This document shows positions 1-8,196 of a stretch of DNA of 29,431 bases, in pieces. A program made the translations under genes and the position numbers. How positions within the stretch are numbered: the stretch's first letter is position 1; every line of letters starts with the position of its first letter. The stretch comes from Zygnema cylindricum (Eukaryota > Streptophyta > Zygnematophyceae > Zygnematales > Zygnemataceae): assembly GCA_037447655.1 (NCBI GenBank), contig JBBHKE010002423.1:91501-120931 (forward strand), read 5' to 3'. The notes under the pieces are model-generated. The model was not told the origin of the DNA. It saw only the letters and a list, made by a program, of their open reading frames with translations, and ran no database searches.

Positions 1-181
1 CAACTGTAGAGGCGGAGGTGCCAGAAAAACGTGTCCCTCCAAACCCAGGTGGAGGTGGGCATCGAATTTGTCCAGACACTATGCCCCATAGATGCTTCTC
101 AAATAGTTCTCCCTCCATCATCATTTCCCAATAAAGAAAGTCTGATCCATCAAATATGGGCACCCTAGAGGGTGGGCCCAT
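1..181 (-). pseudogene. copia-type gag, N-terminal part (runs off the left edge)
   Basis: Read on the minus strand from an ATG at 181-179, the frame stays open to the window edge (about 60 codons). It begins MGPPSRVPIFDG and continues with a tryptophan-containing stretch ending in LWGIVSGQ, the usual start of copia Gag (short hydrophobic lead, aromatic-W core, LW..V.G). It is clearly related to the gag start at 7390, which begins MGPPSRVPIFNG, but many residues differ, so it belongs to a sister subfamily. Gag would form the particle packaging the element RNA. The ATG lies inside the primer-binding site, five bases from the LTR. Only the N-terminus is visible, so intactness is unknown; it is called a pseudogene because every other copy here is broken. 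In this copy an in-frame ATG also exists about ten codons upstream, inside the LTR. Confidence 0.75.
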
Positions 182-184
182 AAC
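171..184 (-). promoter_or_regulatory. Primer-binding site, initiator tRNA-Met anticodon arm
   Basis: The plus strand reads GGTGGGCCCATAAC, the same as the anticodon arm of plant initiator tRNA-Met as I know it, so the element strand (minus) is complementary to that tRNA. One base separates it from the LTR terminus (TG at 186-187), where a reverse-transcription primer site belongs. Priming from a tRNA cut in the anticodon loop is known for Drosophila copia and yeast Ty5. The gag ATG is the complement of the CAU anticodon. Confidence 0.7.
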
Positions 185-185
185 C

Positions 186-1074
186 TGAAATTCTGTGGTC
201 TCCATTGACCCACAGAATGAGCAGCCTATGTAAAGCCTCTAGGATAATATTTGCCCCTTCTACTTTCCCGCTGAATAAGCGCCACCCAGGCACACAAATA
301 TTCTAACCACTCTCACTCTTGTGAGGACAAGACTCCCTTGAGTCAAACGCAAAATGAATCACTGAATTTGCTCCCCTGAGTAGTAAGTTATGGCTGGTCA
401 AAGATGACCTTTATAGTTACAAGCTCTCTTAGAGAGAGAGGTACCTAAATATTAATAAGTCTCGGTGTGCCTACTCATGACTACCTACTACTAAACCCTA
501 GTCCAATAGGAACACTATATAGTACAAGAAGGCACAATGGGCGATGTACTTATTGTACGACCATTGTACGACAAGGTCTACAAGGTGACACTTGTCAAAT
601 CGGAGGCCATGGTTCCTCCTCCCATCTTCTCCGATATCAAATAATGTGGCGCCATGTGGCAACGCGTGACGCTATCTCCGTATGCCGCCAAAAAGCTCAC
701 TTCGCGTGGCGGCTATAATGCCGGCCGTCCGATCAAAACATATTTTACACTGTTCAGATTCGCGTACATGCAGAAATTGCTCCTTTTGGTTAGTCCGCTG
801 TTAAATAGTTGTTTCGTTAATGTTTATATATTTATGAAACCCGTCACGTGTATCGCTTCGTAACGCCTTTATGGTTAAGGCGTTAGGATATAGAGAATCT
901 AGAGGTCACAGGTTCAAATCTAGACTTAGGCATCATTTTAGTAAAATACCCTTTACTTCAAAAATTGTACTTTCTAAATATGGCGGCAGCCATGGCGCGC
1001 CTTTGATCCTCACTCTCTTTCTTTGAAGAAAAACTAATATAGGGAAGTGAACTATTAATTACCTCTTTTCAACA
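186..1074 (-). repeat. Copia-type LTR 1 (5' LTR of a minus-sense element)
   Basis: 889 bp bounded by TG at 186-187 and CA at 1073-1074, next to the primer-binding site on its left. It aligns along its length with the LTRs of the element at 2725-8394: shared blocks include the GTAC-rich stretch near 515-575, a GCCATGTGGC block near 652, the tRNA-like module at 865-931 and the U3 end TTTTCAACA. It also aligns in inverted orientation with 1075-1956. If it duplicated its target, the 5-bp repeat should begin GTATG (1075-1079), with the partner left of the window. Confidence 0.75.
865..939 (+). other. tRNA-like module with T-run, antisense within LTR 1
   Basis: Contains GGTTAAGGCG (873-882), identical to the 3' half of the D-arm in many tRNA-Leu/Ser genes, and GGTTCAAATC (911-920), a B-box-like T-arm with T-loop TTCAAAT at 913-919. 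GCCT at 865-868 can pair with AGGC at 928-931 as an acceptor end. The 5' half of the D-arm is missing. The body is 67 nt, the same as the module at 8122-8188, and TTTT begins at 936, three bases after the discriminator position. The T-stem has only three of five pairs, so this is not a working tRNA. Confidence 0.6.
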
Positions 1075-1956
1075 GTATGTGTGACCCCACTAGGATTTGA
1101 TACTAGTTCTTTCGGAATATAGGACATATGCCGTAGTCGTTAGCCTTATCCCAAAGGTCTCAATGAAGCGATACATATATTAGGTTTGGAACGAATTTAC
1201 AGCTAGTACTAAATCTACATACTCCGTTTTGCCATTACGAAACGAAACGACGTTGAATTTAACGGACGCGATTAAATGCGGTTTCAAGATCCGACGGCTC
1301 ACAGTGGAGGAGACGCACGGCGTGGACATTTTGTGGTTTGTGAGCTAATGTTGGCGGATGACACGTGGCATGCCATGATTGGACAGCAGGTATTACATAG
1401 GGAGCAATTACGGCTCGAGAACTGATATGCGTCAACGGAGCGACCATGGCGTACTATAACCGTACAAGAAGTATAGTGGTACTTGATTTGATTGGCTAGG
1501 GTACACTAGTAGTAGGCTCAGAGAGGTATTTTAGGAATTAGAAAAAAATAGGTAGTCGCCTCTCTCCTAGAGTGCTTTTGTATTCTTAGGCCAGCTTTGG
1601 CCGGCCATAAATTAATGCTCGGATGGGCAATTTCAGTGATTCTTTTTGCTGCGGACTCAAGGGAGTCTAAGCTTCACAAGGGTGTAGTTGATCAGGTTTT
1701 TTCTTGCCAGGGTGGCGGTATTTGAAAGGGAAAGTCAAAGTGGGGAATATTGTCCAAATCACATGTTCAAGCTTTGCATTCTGTGGTGGAACTGAGCACA
1801 CAGAAGGTATTGTTTTCACAAGGGTGAATCTATATTGGGGTTTTAACTGTCAAGGTCTCAGTCATTTGGGATTTTATCAACTTAGAGTCGGCACTATCTA
1901 GATAAGCTTCTTTGGATCTGTGATTTTTGTGTGGCAATGGAGCCTATAGAATTTCA
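1075..1956 (+). repeat. Copia-type LTR 2 in opposite orientation, U3 end missing
   Basis: The plus strand here matches the reverse complement of LTR 1: a shared stretch with ACTCAAGGGAGTC (1654-1666), then GGGTGGCG, and an end at 1932-1956 (GGCAATGGAG ... GAATTTCA) matching the inner end of LTR 1. The tRNA-like module lies at 1083-1159 on the minus strand. No TGTTGAA start is present, and the first bases abut the U3 end of LTR 1. The simplest reading is that the LTR 1 element inserted into this LTR and its missing U3 part lies left of the window. No recognisable primer-binding site or gag follows 1956. Confidence 0.6.
1083..1159 (-). other. tRNA-like module within LTR 2 (best-folding copy)
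   Basis: On the minus strand the 77-nt segment begins GACCTTT and ends TGGGGTC, giving six of seven acceptor pairs if G-U pairs are allowed. The T-arm has canonical geometry: CTAGT, seven-base loop ATCAAAT, CCTAG (four of five pairs). GATAAGGC follows the acceptor, resembling the D-arm 3' half, and as in the other LTR copies the D-arm 5' half is missing. The eight bases from its 3' end to LTR 1 hold no T-run. Confidence 0.55.
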
Positions 1957-2209
1957 CATATGCTTTTGACAATTGTATTAGATGAAGACCTCCTAATGTT
2001 TATTTGATTATATTTTGGTCATATGCATGACGACGAATGGACCAACCAACTTTCGTGAACTTGTTCCCCTCTACAGGCGAATGAAGGTGTGGACATTGGC
2101 ACTCTGTAAATGATTGAAACCTCCCTCTCGATACCTCAAGTCAAGTTTAAGTGACATGTACAAATGGTTACTATAATCGAGTACCATCGAATCAAAGCGT
2201 TTAGGGTTA
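1957..2209. other. Unassigned AT-rich stretch
   Basis: Sits where the internal region of the LTR 2 element would start, but I see no gag-like reading frame, primer-binding site or RNA gene in it. Confidence 0.3.
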
Positions 2210-2724
2210 AAGGCCAATTGTCACCAAGACAACCCTTCATGATACTCCTCTTAGGAGGGGTTCACATACCAGATGTCAACAAGGTAGCCCTTCATGGTAC
2301 TCTTGTCAAGAGGGGTTCACATGTCAGCCCTCACCAAGGTAGCGCTTTCATTATACTCCTGTCAAGAGGGGTTCACATGCCAACTATCACCAAGGCTACC
2401 CTTCATGATACTCCTGTCAAGAGGTGTCGGTAGGGGTTAACATGCCAGCTGTCACTAAGACAACCCTTTATTATACTTCTGTCAAGAGGGGTTCACATGC
2501 TAGCTGTCTCTAACGTAGCTCTTTATGGTTATCTTTTAAAGAGGGATACACATGCGAGTTGTCACCAAGGTAGCCCTTCATGATACTTCTGTCTGAAGGG
2601 GTTCACATGCTAGTTGGGCTTCCATATGCCAGTTGTCACCAAGACAACCTTTCATGATACTTCTGTCAACACGGCTCCATATGCCAGCTGTCACCAAGGT
2701 AGCCCTTTATGATACTCCTTTCAA
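2210..2724. repeat. 55-bp minisatellite, about nine to ten diverged units
   Basis: Direct tandem repeat with a unit containing ATGCCAGCTGTCACCAAG, then GTAGCCCTTCATGATACTCC, then GTCAAGAGGGGTTCAC. Most units are 55-56 bp; one near 2378-2441 has a short insertion and one near 2609 is truncated. Units differ by scattered point changes. It ends at the target duplication of the copia element at 2725. Open frames across it are broken and look incidental. Confidence 0.85.
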
Positions 2725-2730
2725 TAGGGC

Positions 2731-3727
2731 TGTGCAATCCTGTGTCACCCATTGGACTACATATTTCGGATGCCTGTAGATAGTTTTTGACTAACCCTTC
2801 TTCAACTAAGACCACTACTACCCAAGTAGGAAAATAGATAATCTGAGTGCACCCTTGTGTAGTTTGGACTCCCATGAGTCTGTAGCAAAAAAAATCACTG
2901 AAAATGTCCAACGAGGCAATTAATTATCAAGTGGCAAAGATGCCAATATTTATACATGCTCATTGGGAGAGAGGCGGCTACCTCCTCAATCTTCTAAGTC
3001 CTAAACCCCTCTCACAACACCTATCTACTGATTTACGAACCAATCATAGAACTGTATAGTACAGAAAGGTACTATGACCGATGTCTATTTAGTACGGCCT
3101 GTGTACGAGAGGGCCATAGAGTGGACGTCTGTCTCCTCCAGACTTGTTCTCATGCTCTTTGGTATTCCCGCTTTCCAATTCTATCGTGCCTCGTGGCGCC
3201 AAGTCATGTCACTCCCAAAAACTGCCAAAGCGGCCATTCCACGATCTTAGCGATAATGCGTGCCATTGGATCTAAACCGACTTTTAATGTTAGCCGTTTA
3301 ACATCAATTTCCGCTACATTTGTTTTGTGGGAGTTCTAGTTCGTACAGTATTACAACTAGTCTCTATGCTTGTTATCTCTAATTGCCATAATCACATTAA
3401 GGTTTCTTAGCACTGTTTAAATAGAAGTCAATTCCTATATACTCTAACGAACTTCTACCACATATCGGTTAAAGCTGACGGCTACGCTTTGCCCTACAAG
3501 TAGGAGGTTCAAGTTCTACCGAACTCAACTTTTTTGTTAAGAGTGACTTATGTCACTTTACACTCCTGCCTCTGTATCTAAGGGAGCCATGGCTCCACCA
3601 TTCTCTCTCACCTTCACTGACTACAACAAGTATGGGGGCTAGAGAGAAAGTAGGAGGCAGATTGCTTGCGATTTTACTTAATCTATTCAGACCTACAAAA
3701 TACCCCCTAAATCAAGTGATTTCAACA
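2731..3727 (-). repeat. 3' LTR of the copia element
   Basis: About 997 bp, from TGTGCAATCC at 2731 to TTCAACA at 3727, matching 7395-8389 throughout. Three bases (CTG or similar) lie between TAGGG and the homologous TGCA, so the exact inner base is uncertain by two or three positions. Many differences from the other LTR are C-to-T or G-to-A. The GCCACGTGGC block of the other LTR is altered here. Confidence 0.9.
3461..3535 (+). other. Decayed tRNA-like module in the 3' LTR
   Basis: Counterpart of 8122-8188. It keeps CGGTTAAAGC after the acceptor region, T-loop TTCAAGT (3508-3514) with most of its stem, and a six-T run at 3530-3535. The acceptor stem is largely lost (four of seven pairs). Several changes are C-to-T or G-to-A at former CpG sites. 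Confidence 0.55.
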
Positions 3728-3740
3728 CTCCCCTTATTTT
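3728..3740 (-). promoter_or_regulatory. Polypurine tract of the copia element
   Basis: On the minus strand the bases immediately before the 3' LTR read AAAATAAGGGGAG, followed directly by TGTTGAAATC of the LTR. This is the expected place and composition for the plus-strand primer of reverse transcription. Confidence 0.8.
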
Positions 3741-3770
3741 CTAGTTCAACTTTAACAATAGTCCACACTT

Positions 3771-4250
3771 TTATCTACAATATTTTAACTTGGGTGATAT
3801 CACAAGTTTGGTCATCATACCAGCCACCATTTCCCCATCACCCCTATACACAAGATTCACAATTTTGTTTTCAACCTTCTCTCTTACAAAACTTAATCTT
3901 ATGTCCATATGTTTAGCCTTGAAGTGATGTTTTGGATTGGCGGCAATTGCAATGGCAGCTTGGTTATCACAAAAAACTTCATGCACTCCCTCCTTCATAT
4001 ACCCCAGTTCTTGCAATAATGACTTAACCCACATCAACTCTTTCATTGTATAAGAGGCCATGTACTCAGCCTCCACAGTGGACTGAGCAACCACCTTTTG
4101 TTGCTTGCTACTCCAACAGCAAGCACCTTCCCCCAGATACAACACATATCCAAAAATGCATCTTCTCATATGCGCGTCCCTTTAATTGGCATCACTCCAA
4201 GTAGTGATGTCATTGTGCTCCCCTCCCAAATGCAACCCTAAATCCGTGGT
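3771..4250 (-). pseudogene. Copia RNase H domain remnant
   Basis: On the minus strand the region reads WSDAN followed by a stop near 4180, then an open frame of 132 codons to 3771. That frame has the copia RNase H landmarks: CCWSSKQQKVVAQSTVEAEY (catalytic Glu context), VFCDNQAAIAIAANP (catalytic Asp context), KHMDIRLSFVREKV and GMMTK near the C-terminus. The first Asp lies in WSDAN, upstream of the stop. RNase H removes the RNA strand after reverse transcription. The frame ends 43 bases before the 3' LTR, as in intact copia elements. Confidence 0.85.
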
Positions 4251-4985
4251 TCCCACCAAATATCTCATGACTCTCTTGGTTGCCTCCCAATCTCTCTTCC
4301 TAGGATCATTTAGACTCCTTCTTCAGACTCCAACTGCTGCCGCTATGTTCGGCCTTGTACAGTTAATAAAGTAGATTAGGCTTCCTACAACCTGCCTGTA
4401 AGGAATAAACTTCATAAACTGTCTCTCTTCTGGACTCATCTGATCATCAAAGAATGTCACTCCTCTTTCTACACTCCCATCACTTACCTTTTCAAGTCCA
4501 TGGGAGTGGTACAGATGTTTGCCTTTTCCATCTGGAATTTCTTAAGCATATTCACTATAGCTTTTTTCTGAATAAGTCTGATAATCTTCTTCCCCCTATC
4601 TCTCTCCATTTGAATTCCCAGAATGTATCTTGCCTCCCCTAAATCCTTCATGTCAAACCTGTTTCTAAGATCTTTCTTTAACTTATTGATCTTTTCCATG
4701 GACTTACTTAACACCAGCAAATCATCCACATAGATTGCAATGAAAATGACACCATTCTCATTCTCAAACATATAAATAGAATGGTCAGGATTGTTCCGGA
4801 TATATCCCAGACCGGTGAGAAACTCATCTAGTTTATTATTCCATTGTTTGGGAGCCTACTTTAGTCCATATAAGGACTTTATGAGTCGGCAGACTTTACT
4901 CTCCTCTCCTTCCTCTACAAACCCCTCTGGTTGCCACATGGAGATTTCTTCCTCTAGTTCACCATTGAGAAGTCTTAATATCCAT
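4251..4985 (-). pseudogene. Copia reverse transcriptase, central and C-terminal parts
   Basis: Minus-strand frames give LNGELEEEI, then SLYGLK with a stop where Gln is expected (near 4857; SLYGLKQAP is the usual motif), then an uninterrupted frame 4771-4484 with the catalytic YVDD at 4732-4721, followed by MKDLGEARYILGIQMERD and IVNMLKKFQM. A further frame supplies PYRQVVGSLIYF and CTRPNIAAAVGV, near which there is a stop. At least two frameshifts and two stops separate these pieces. Confidence 0.9.
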
Positions 4986-6155
4986 TTGGTGTATTTCCAT
5001 GTCTTCCACTGCCGCAAAATTGAGAAGAATCCTTACTAATGGGAACCAAACCACTAGAGCAAAAGTCTCCTTATAATCTATCCCTTCCTTTTGGGGGAAC
5101 CCCTTTGCTACCAACCGAGCCTTATATCTTCCAATGGTGTTATCTGGGTTCAGTTTCAGTTTAATTACCCATTTGCACCCTATCGGTTTTCTGTCCCGAG
5201 GATAGTCCACCAGCTCCCAATTATTCGCTTTCATGATGGAGGCCATTTCATCATTTATAGCTCTAACCCATCTGTCTCTCTCCAAACTGTCCATTGCCTC
5301 TAAATTTGACTGGGGCTCATTAGGGTGAGAAAGCTTAGTTACCTTGTGAGCGTCCTGTCTTTCCTGTATCCTTTTGCTACTTCTTCGTCCTCCCTCAAAG
5401 TCCGAAGCTAGAATGGAGGGAAGTCTCGGGTTCCTCCTAACTGTCTCCTCGGCTCCCCTATCTATGGAAACCCGTTCTGGCTCCTCCTCCTCCTCCTTAG
5501 AGATAAGGGGAGATTCCGGTATACCTCCCCTATCTTGGATCTCCCCTGAATCTGCGATCACCTTTTCACTCATGTCCCTTTCGGGAGAATCCGAGTCCTC
5601 CTCACTCTCGGACTCAAAACTGATTCTTATTTTATTGGTATATTTGAAGGGATCAAATGACTTCCGTTCATCCATGACAACTAGGTGTTTTACCAGAATG
5701 ATATCTTGTTTTGCTAAGTCATAGACTCTATATCCCTTGGCATCCTCATCATATCCCACAAAATATCCAGGTTCCCTTTTGGCATCTAGTTTCCAATTTT
5801 TCTTGTCCGTATTAAGAGTGTAAACTTGACTACCGAATACTTTCAGGTGAGAGACATTTGTTTTCTTTCCAACCCATCTCTTGTAACTTGTCATTCCTTT
5901 CATAGCTGAGGTGAGGACTCTACTCTTAATGTAGTTAGCACAGTTCATGGCTTCTGCCCAAAACCTTTTTCCTACCTTCTTGTCAGCTAGCATACTACAT
6001 ACACTATCTCCTATAGATCGGTTCAACCTCTCAACTACCCCATTCTGTTTTGGATTATACGGTACATTTTTTTGATGCTGCACTCCCTCATCCCTCAAGT
6101 ATTCCTCAAACTGGTTAGAGGTGAAATCTCCTCCATTATCACTATTTATCCGCAT
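4959..6155 (-). pseudogene. Copia integrase C-terminal half joined to the start of RT
   Basis: A 398-codon open frame on the minus strand. Residues 1-30 hold the second integrase catalytic Asp in INSDNGGDFTS, followed by PYNPKQNGVVERLNRS with the catalytic Glu. GYFVGYDEDAKGYRVYD follows near residue 140, then an acidic linker to about residue 240. From about 315, NNWELVDYPRDRKPIGCKWV and YKARLVAKGF open the RT domain, and the frame is lost after QMDIKT near 4985. The zinc HHCC motif and the first catalytic Asp are absent: the protease remnant joins directly to this part near 6150, so roughly 200 codons were deleted. Confidence 0.9.
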
Positions 6156-6300
6156 ACTCTATGTCTAAAGTAGGAATCTTTCTTAGCTTGGTGAAGAGGT
6201 GTCTGTCACGACATATATTCATGGATGCACCTGAGTCAATGATCCAACCTTCCTGTGGAGCTTCCCGAATGGCTCCAAGAGCACACTTTTGTTTCCGAGG
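6150..6300 (-). pseudogene. Copia aspartic protease remnant
   Basis: The minus strand reads GWIIDSGASMNICRDRHLF, with the active-site DSGA at 6237-6226 in the context usual for copia (W.IDSGAS). The frame continues for about 20 codons, then reaches a stop at the deletion joint with integrase near 6150. The rest of the protease and the pre-integrase region are missing. Confidence 0.85.
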
Positions 6301-6850
6301 GATCTCCTTCTCCTCCAGGTTCTAGTCAAGAAGGAGCTCTCGTCCTCCCCCTCGGAAGACTCGTCCTCCCCCTCGGAAGACTCATCCTCCTCGGTCTCTC
6401 CTTTCACTTGTGTGACCACAAGTGCCTTCTTCTTCCCTCCTAAAAAACCCCCTCCATGTTCTCTTGCAGCCTCAATTTCGATAGCTTGATGCAATCCGCA
6501 ATGAAGTGTCCCGACTTTTTGCAAAAATGACAAAGACCCTTTGGAGGCCTTGGTCCTCCGGACTGATCTCTCTCTCCTTTGAAACCGATGTGCGGCTTCC
6601 TCGAATCTTTCCCCCACCGGTCTGTTCCGGCAGCTAGAGCTTGAATGCTCTTTCGTCCTATCCGAATCTCAATAGTGTTCTTTTCCACAAGTATCATCCG
6701 AAGCACTATGTTCCACTTCCAAGAACTGTCATCCATCTCCTGCACCCGATACACTATGTTCTCATATTCATTGGGGAACTTCATGATGAGAGTGTTGACT
6801 TTCATCTTCATTGTACCTGTCAACCCGGCAATTTCCATCTCCATAAGCAA
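6300..6850 (-). pseudogene. Copia gag C-terminal part with zinc knuckle
   Basis: Minus-strand frame from 6850 includes the CCHC zinc knuckle CHFCKKSGHFIADC at 6532-6491 (C-x2-C-x4-H-x4-C), preceded by a basic Arg/Gly/Pro-rich stretch, as in copia nucleocapsid. About 40 residues after the knuckle a frameshift moves the reading to another frame carrying an acidic in-frame repeat (DESSEGEDESSEGEDESS, near 6390-6330), then the protease. The knuckle would bind genomic RNA. A frameshift also separates this part from the gag start. Confidence 0.85.
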
Positions 6851-6934
6851 TCAAGAGGGATCATTACAACAGTCTAACATTTTTCCCCCTTTGTAAGTTT
6901 AATCCCTTAGCCTTTGCTCGGCCAGCTGGGGCTC

Positions 6935-7390
6935 CTAAATGGTACCAGCTCTATAGATCTCCACTAAAGTCTCCCACAACTCCTCAGCCTTGAGAATGTG
7001 AAGATGGGAGGTTGCCAGAGCTTGAGTAAGGTGCCTGAGAATGAAATGTCTAGCAGCCATGTTTGTGTATTCCCAAATTTGAATATCGTTTTCCTCGGTT
7101 TTTACGGCCGCCGCTCCGGGTGCTGTGGCGATAGGAGTGAGAGGTGTCTCCTTCCTTTTCCCTTTTTCGGACATGCTGCTGTTCCCATCGTCTGCCTTCT
7201 CCGTTGGATCAGATGTTGCTGCAGAAAACCTCACTCCACCAAACCCTGGTGAGGTTCCCTGAGGTGGACGTTTCACTTGTCCACTAACAATACCCCAGTA
7301 TCTTTTTTCACACAAAGCCCCTGTCAACATGGCTTCCCAATAAATAAAACCACATCCGTTGAAGATGGGCACCCTAGAGGGTGGGCCCAT
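6935..7390 (-). pseudogene. Copia gag N-terminal part
   Basis: Open frame of 151 codons on the minus strand beginning MGPPSRVPIFNG, with WEAML and YWGIVSGQ as in the sister copy at 1-181. It continues through a Ser/Thr/Glu/Lys-rich insert to a helical stretch (AARHFILRHLTQALATSHL, then LWETLVEIYR) typical of copia capsid. The ATG is chosen because an in-frame TAA lies four codons upstream inside the LTR, because the homologous copy starts the same way, and because the Gag core begins within ten residues. The start codon is embedded in the primer-binding site, so there is almost no leader. The frame is lost near 6935. Confidence 0.85.
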
Positions 7391-7393
7391 AAC
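7380..7393 (-). promoter_or_regulatory. Primer-binding site overlapping the gag start
   Basis: Plus-strand GGTGGGCCCATAAC, identical over 14 bases to the site at 171-184 and to the anticodon arm of plant initiator tRNA-Met as I know it. One base separates it from the LTR end at 7395. The gag ATG is 7390-7388, inside the site. Confidence 0.72.
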
Positions 7394-7720
7394 TTGCAGT
7401 TATGTGTCCCCCATAGGACGACAAAATTCAGGAAGCCTCTAGGTTGTTTTTGACTAACCCTTCTTCAACTAGGACCACTGCTATCCAAGCAGGCAAATAG
7501 ACAAGCTGACTGCACCCTTGTGCAGTCTGGACTACCCTGAGCCCAAAGCAAAAAGAATCACTGAAAACACCCAACCAGGCGATTAATTATCATGTGGCAA
7601 ATATGCCAATACATATACAAGCTCATTAGGAGAGAGGTGGCTACCTCCTCAAACCACTAAGTCCTAAACCCTCTCACAACCCCTATCTACTAATGTACGA
7701 ACTAATCAGGGAACTGTACA

Positions 7721-7757
7721 GTACAGAAAGGTACCATGGCCGATGTCCTTTCTGTAC
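7721..7757. other. GTAC-ended hairpin in the LTR
   Basis: GTACAGAAAGG (7721-7731) and CCTTTCTGTAC (7747-7757) form an 11-bp perfect inverted repeat around a 15-base loop that includes CCATGG. A weaker version is present in LTR 1 (GTACAA near 517 and TTGTAC near 554), and a decayed one in the 3' LTR near 3060. Confidence 0.6.
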
Positions 7758-8121
7758 GCCTTGTGTACGACAGGGCCATGGAGTGGACGTCTGTCTCCTC
7801 CAAACTTGTTCTCATGCTCTCCGGGCTTTTCGATTTCCAATTCTATCGTGCCACGTGGCGCCAGGTCATGTGACGCCCACAAACCGCCAAAAAGGCAATT
7901 CCAGAATCTCGGCGATGATGCGTGCCGTCATATCTAAACTGACTTTTAATATTAGCCGTTAAACCAAATGTTAGGTACATTTGTTTTGTGCGGGTTTTTG
8001 TTCGCACTATATTACAACTAGTCTCTATGCTTGTTATCTCTAATTTTGTGAATCGGATTAAGGTACGTTAGCAATGTTTAAAAAGAATTCAAACCATATA
8101 TACTCTAACGAACTTCTATGA

Positions 8122-8188
8122 CAGACCGGTTAGAGCTGACGGCTACGCCTCACTTTACCGGTCGGAGGTTCGAGTCCTGCCGGTCTCA
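8122..8188 (+). other. tRNA-like module, antisense within the 5' LTR
   Basis: CAGACCG (8122-8128) pairs with CGGTCTC (8181-8187) at six of seven positions as an acceptor stem; A8188 is in the discriminator position. The T-arm is GGAGG, loop TTCGAGT (8169-8175), CCTGC, with four of five pairs. GGTTCGAGTCC within the element-antisense strand differs from the consensus Pol III B box GGTTCGANTCC at no fixed position. GGTTAGAGC directly after the acceptor resembles the D-arm 3' half; the 5' half is missing, so it is probably not an aminoacylatable tRNA. Confidence 0.7.
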
Positions 8189-8191
8189 ACC

Positions 8192-8196
8192 TTTTT
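8192..8196 (+). terminator. Possible Pol III terminator after the tRNA-like module
   Basis: TTTTT begins three bases after discriminator A8188. The 3' LTR has TTTTTT at 3530-3535 and LTR 1 has TTTT at 936-939, at the same distance from their modules. Four or more T's after a tRNA gene is the standard Pol III stop. Confidence 0.45.

Noticed and set aside
485-500. Plant telomere repeat (CCCTAAA)
   Set aside because: Only isolated single copies of AAACCCTA or TTTAGGG occur, no array.
865-931. Functional tRNA-Leu or tRNA-Ser gene
   Set aside because: The D-arm 5' half is missing and the T and acceptor stems are mismatched; kept only as a tRNA-like module.
1259-1447. 62-codon minus-strand frame
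   Set aside because: Lies inside LTR 2, has no counterpart frame in the other LTRs and no recognisable domain.
2210-2724. CRISPR-like regular repeats
   Set aside because: Units are contiguous with no unique spacers, they diverge, and the rest of the window is eukaryotic.
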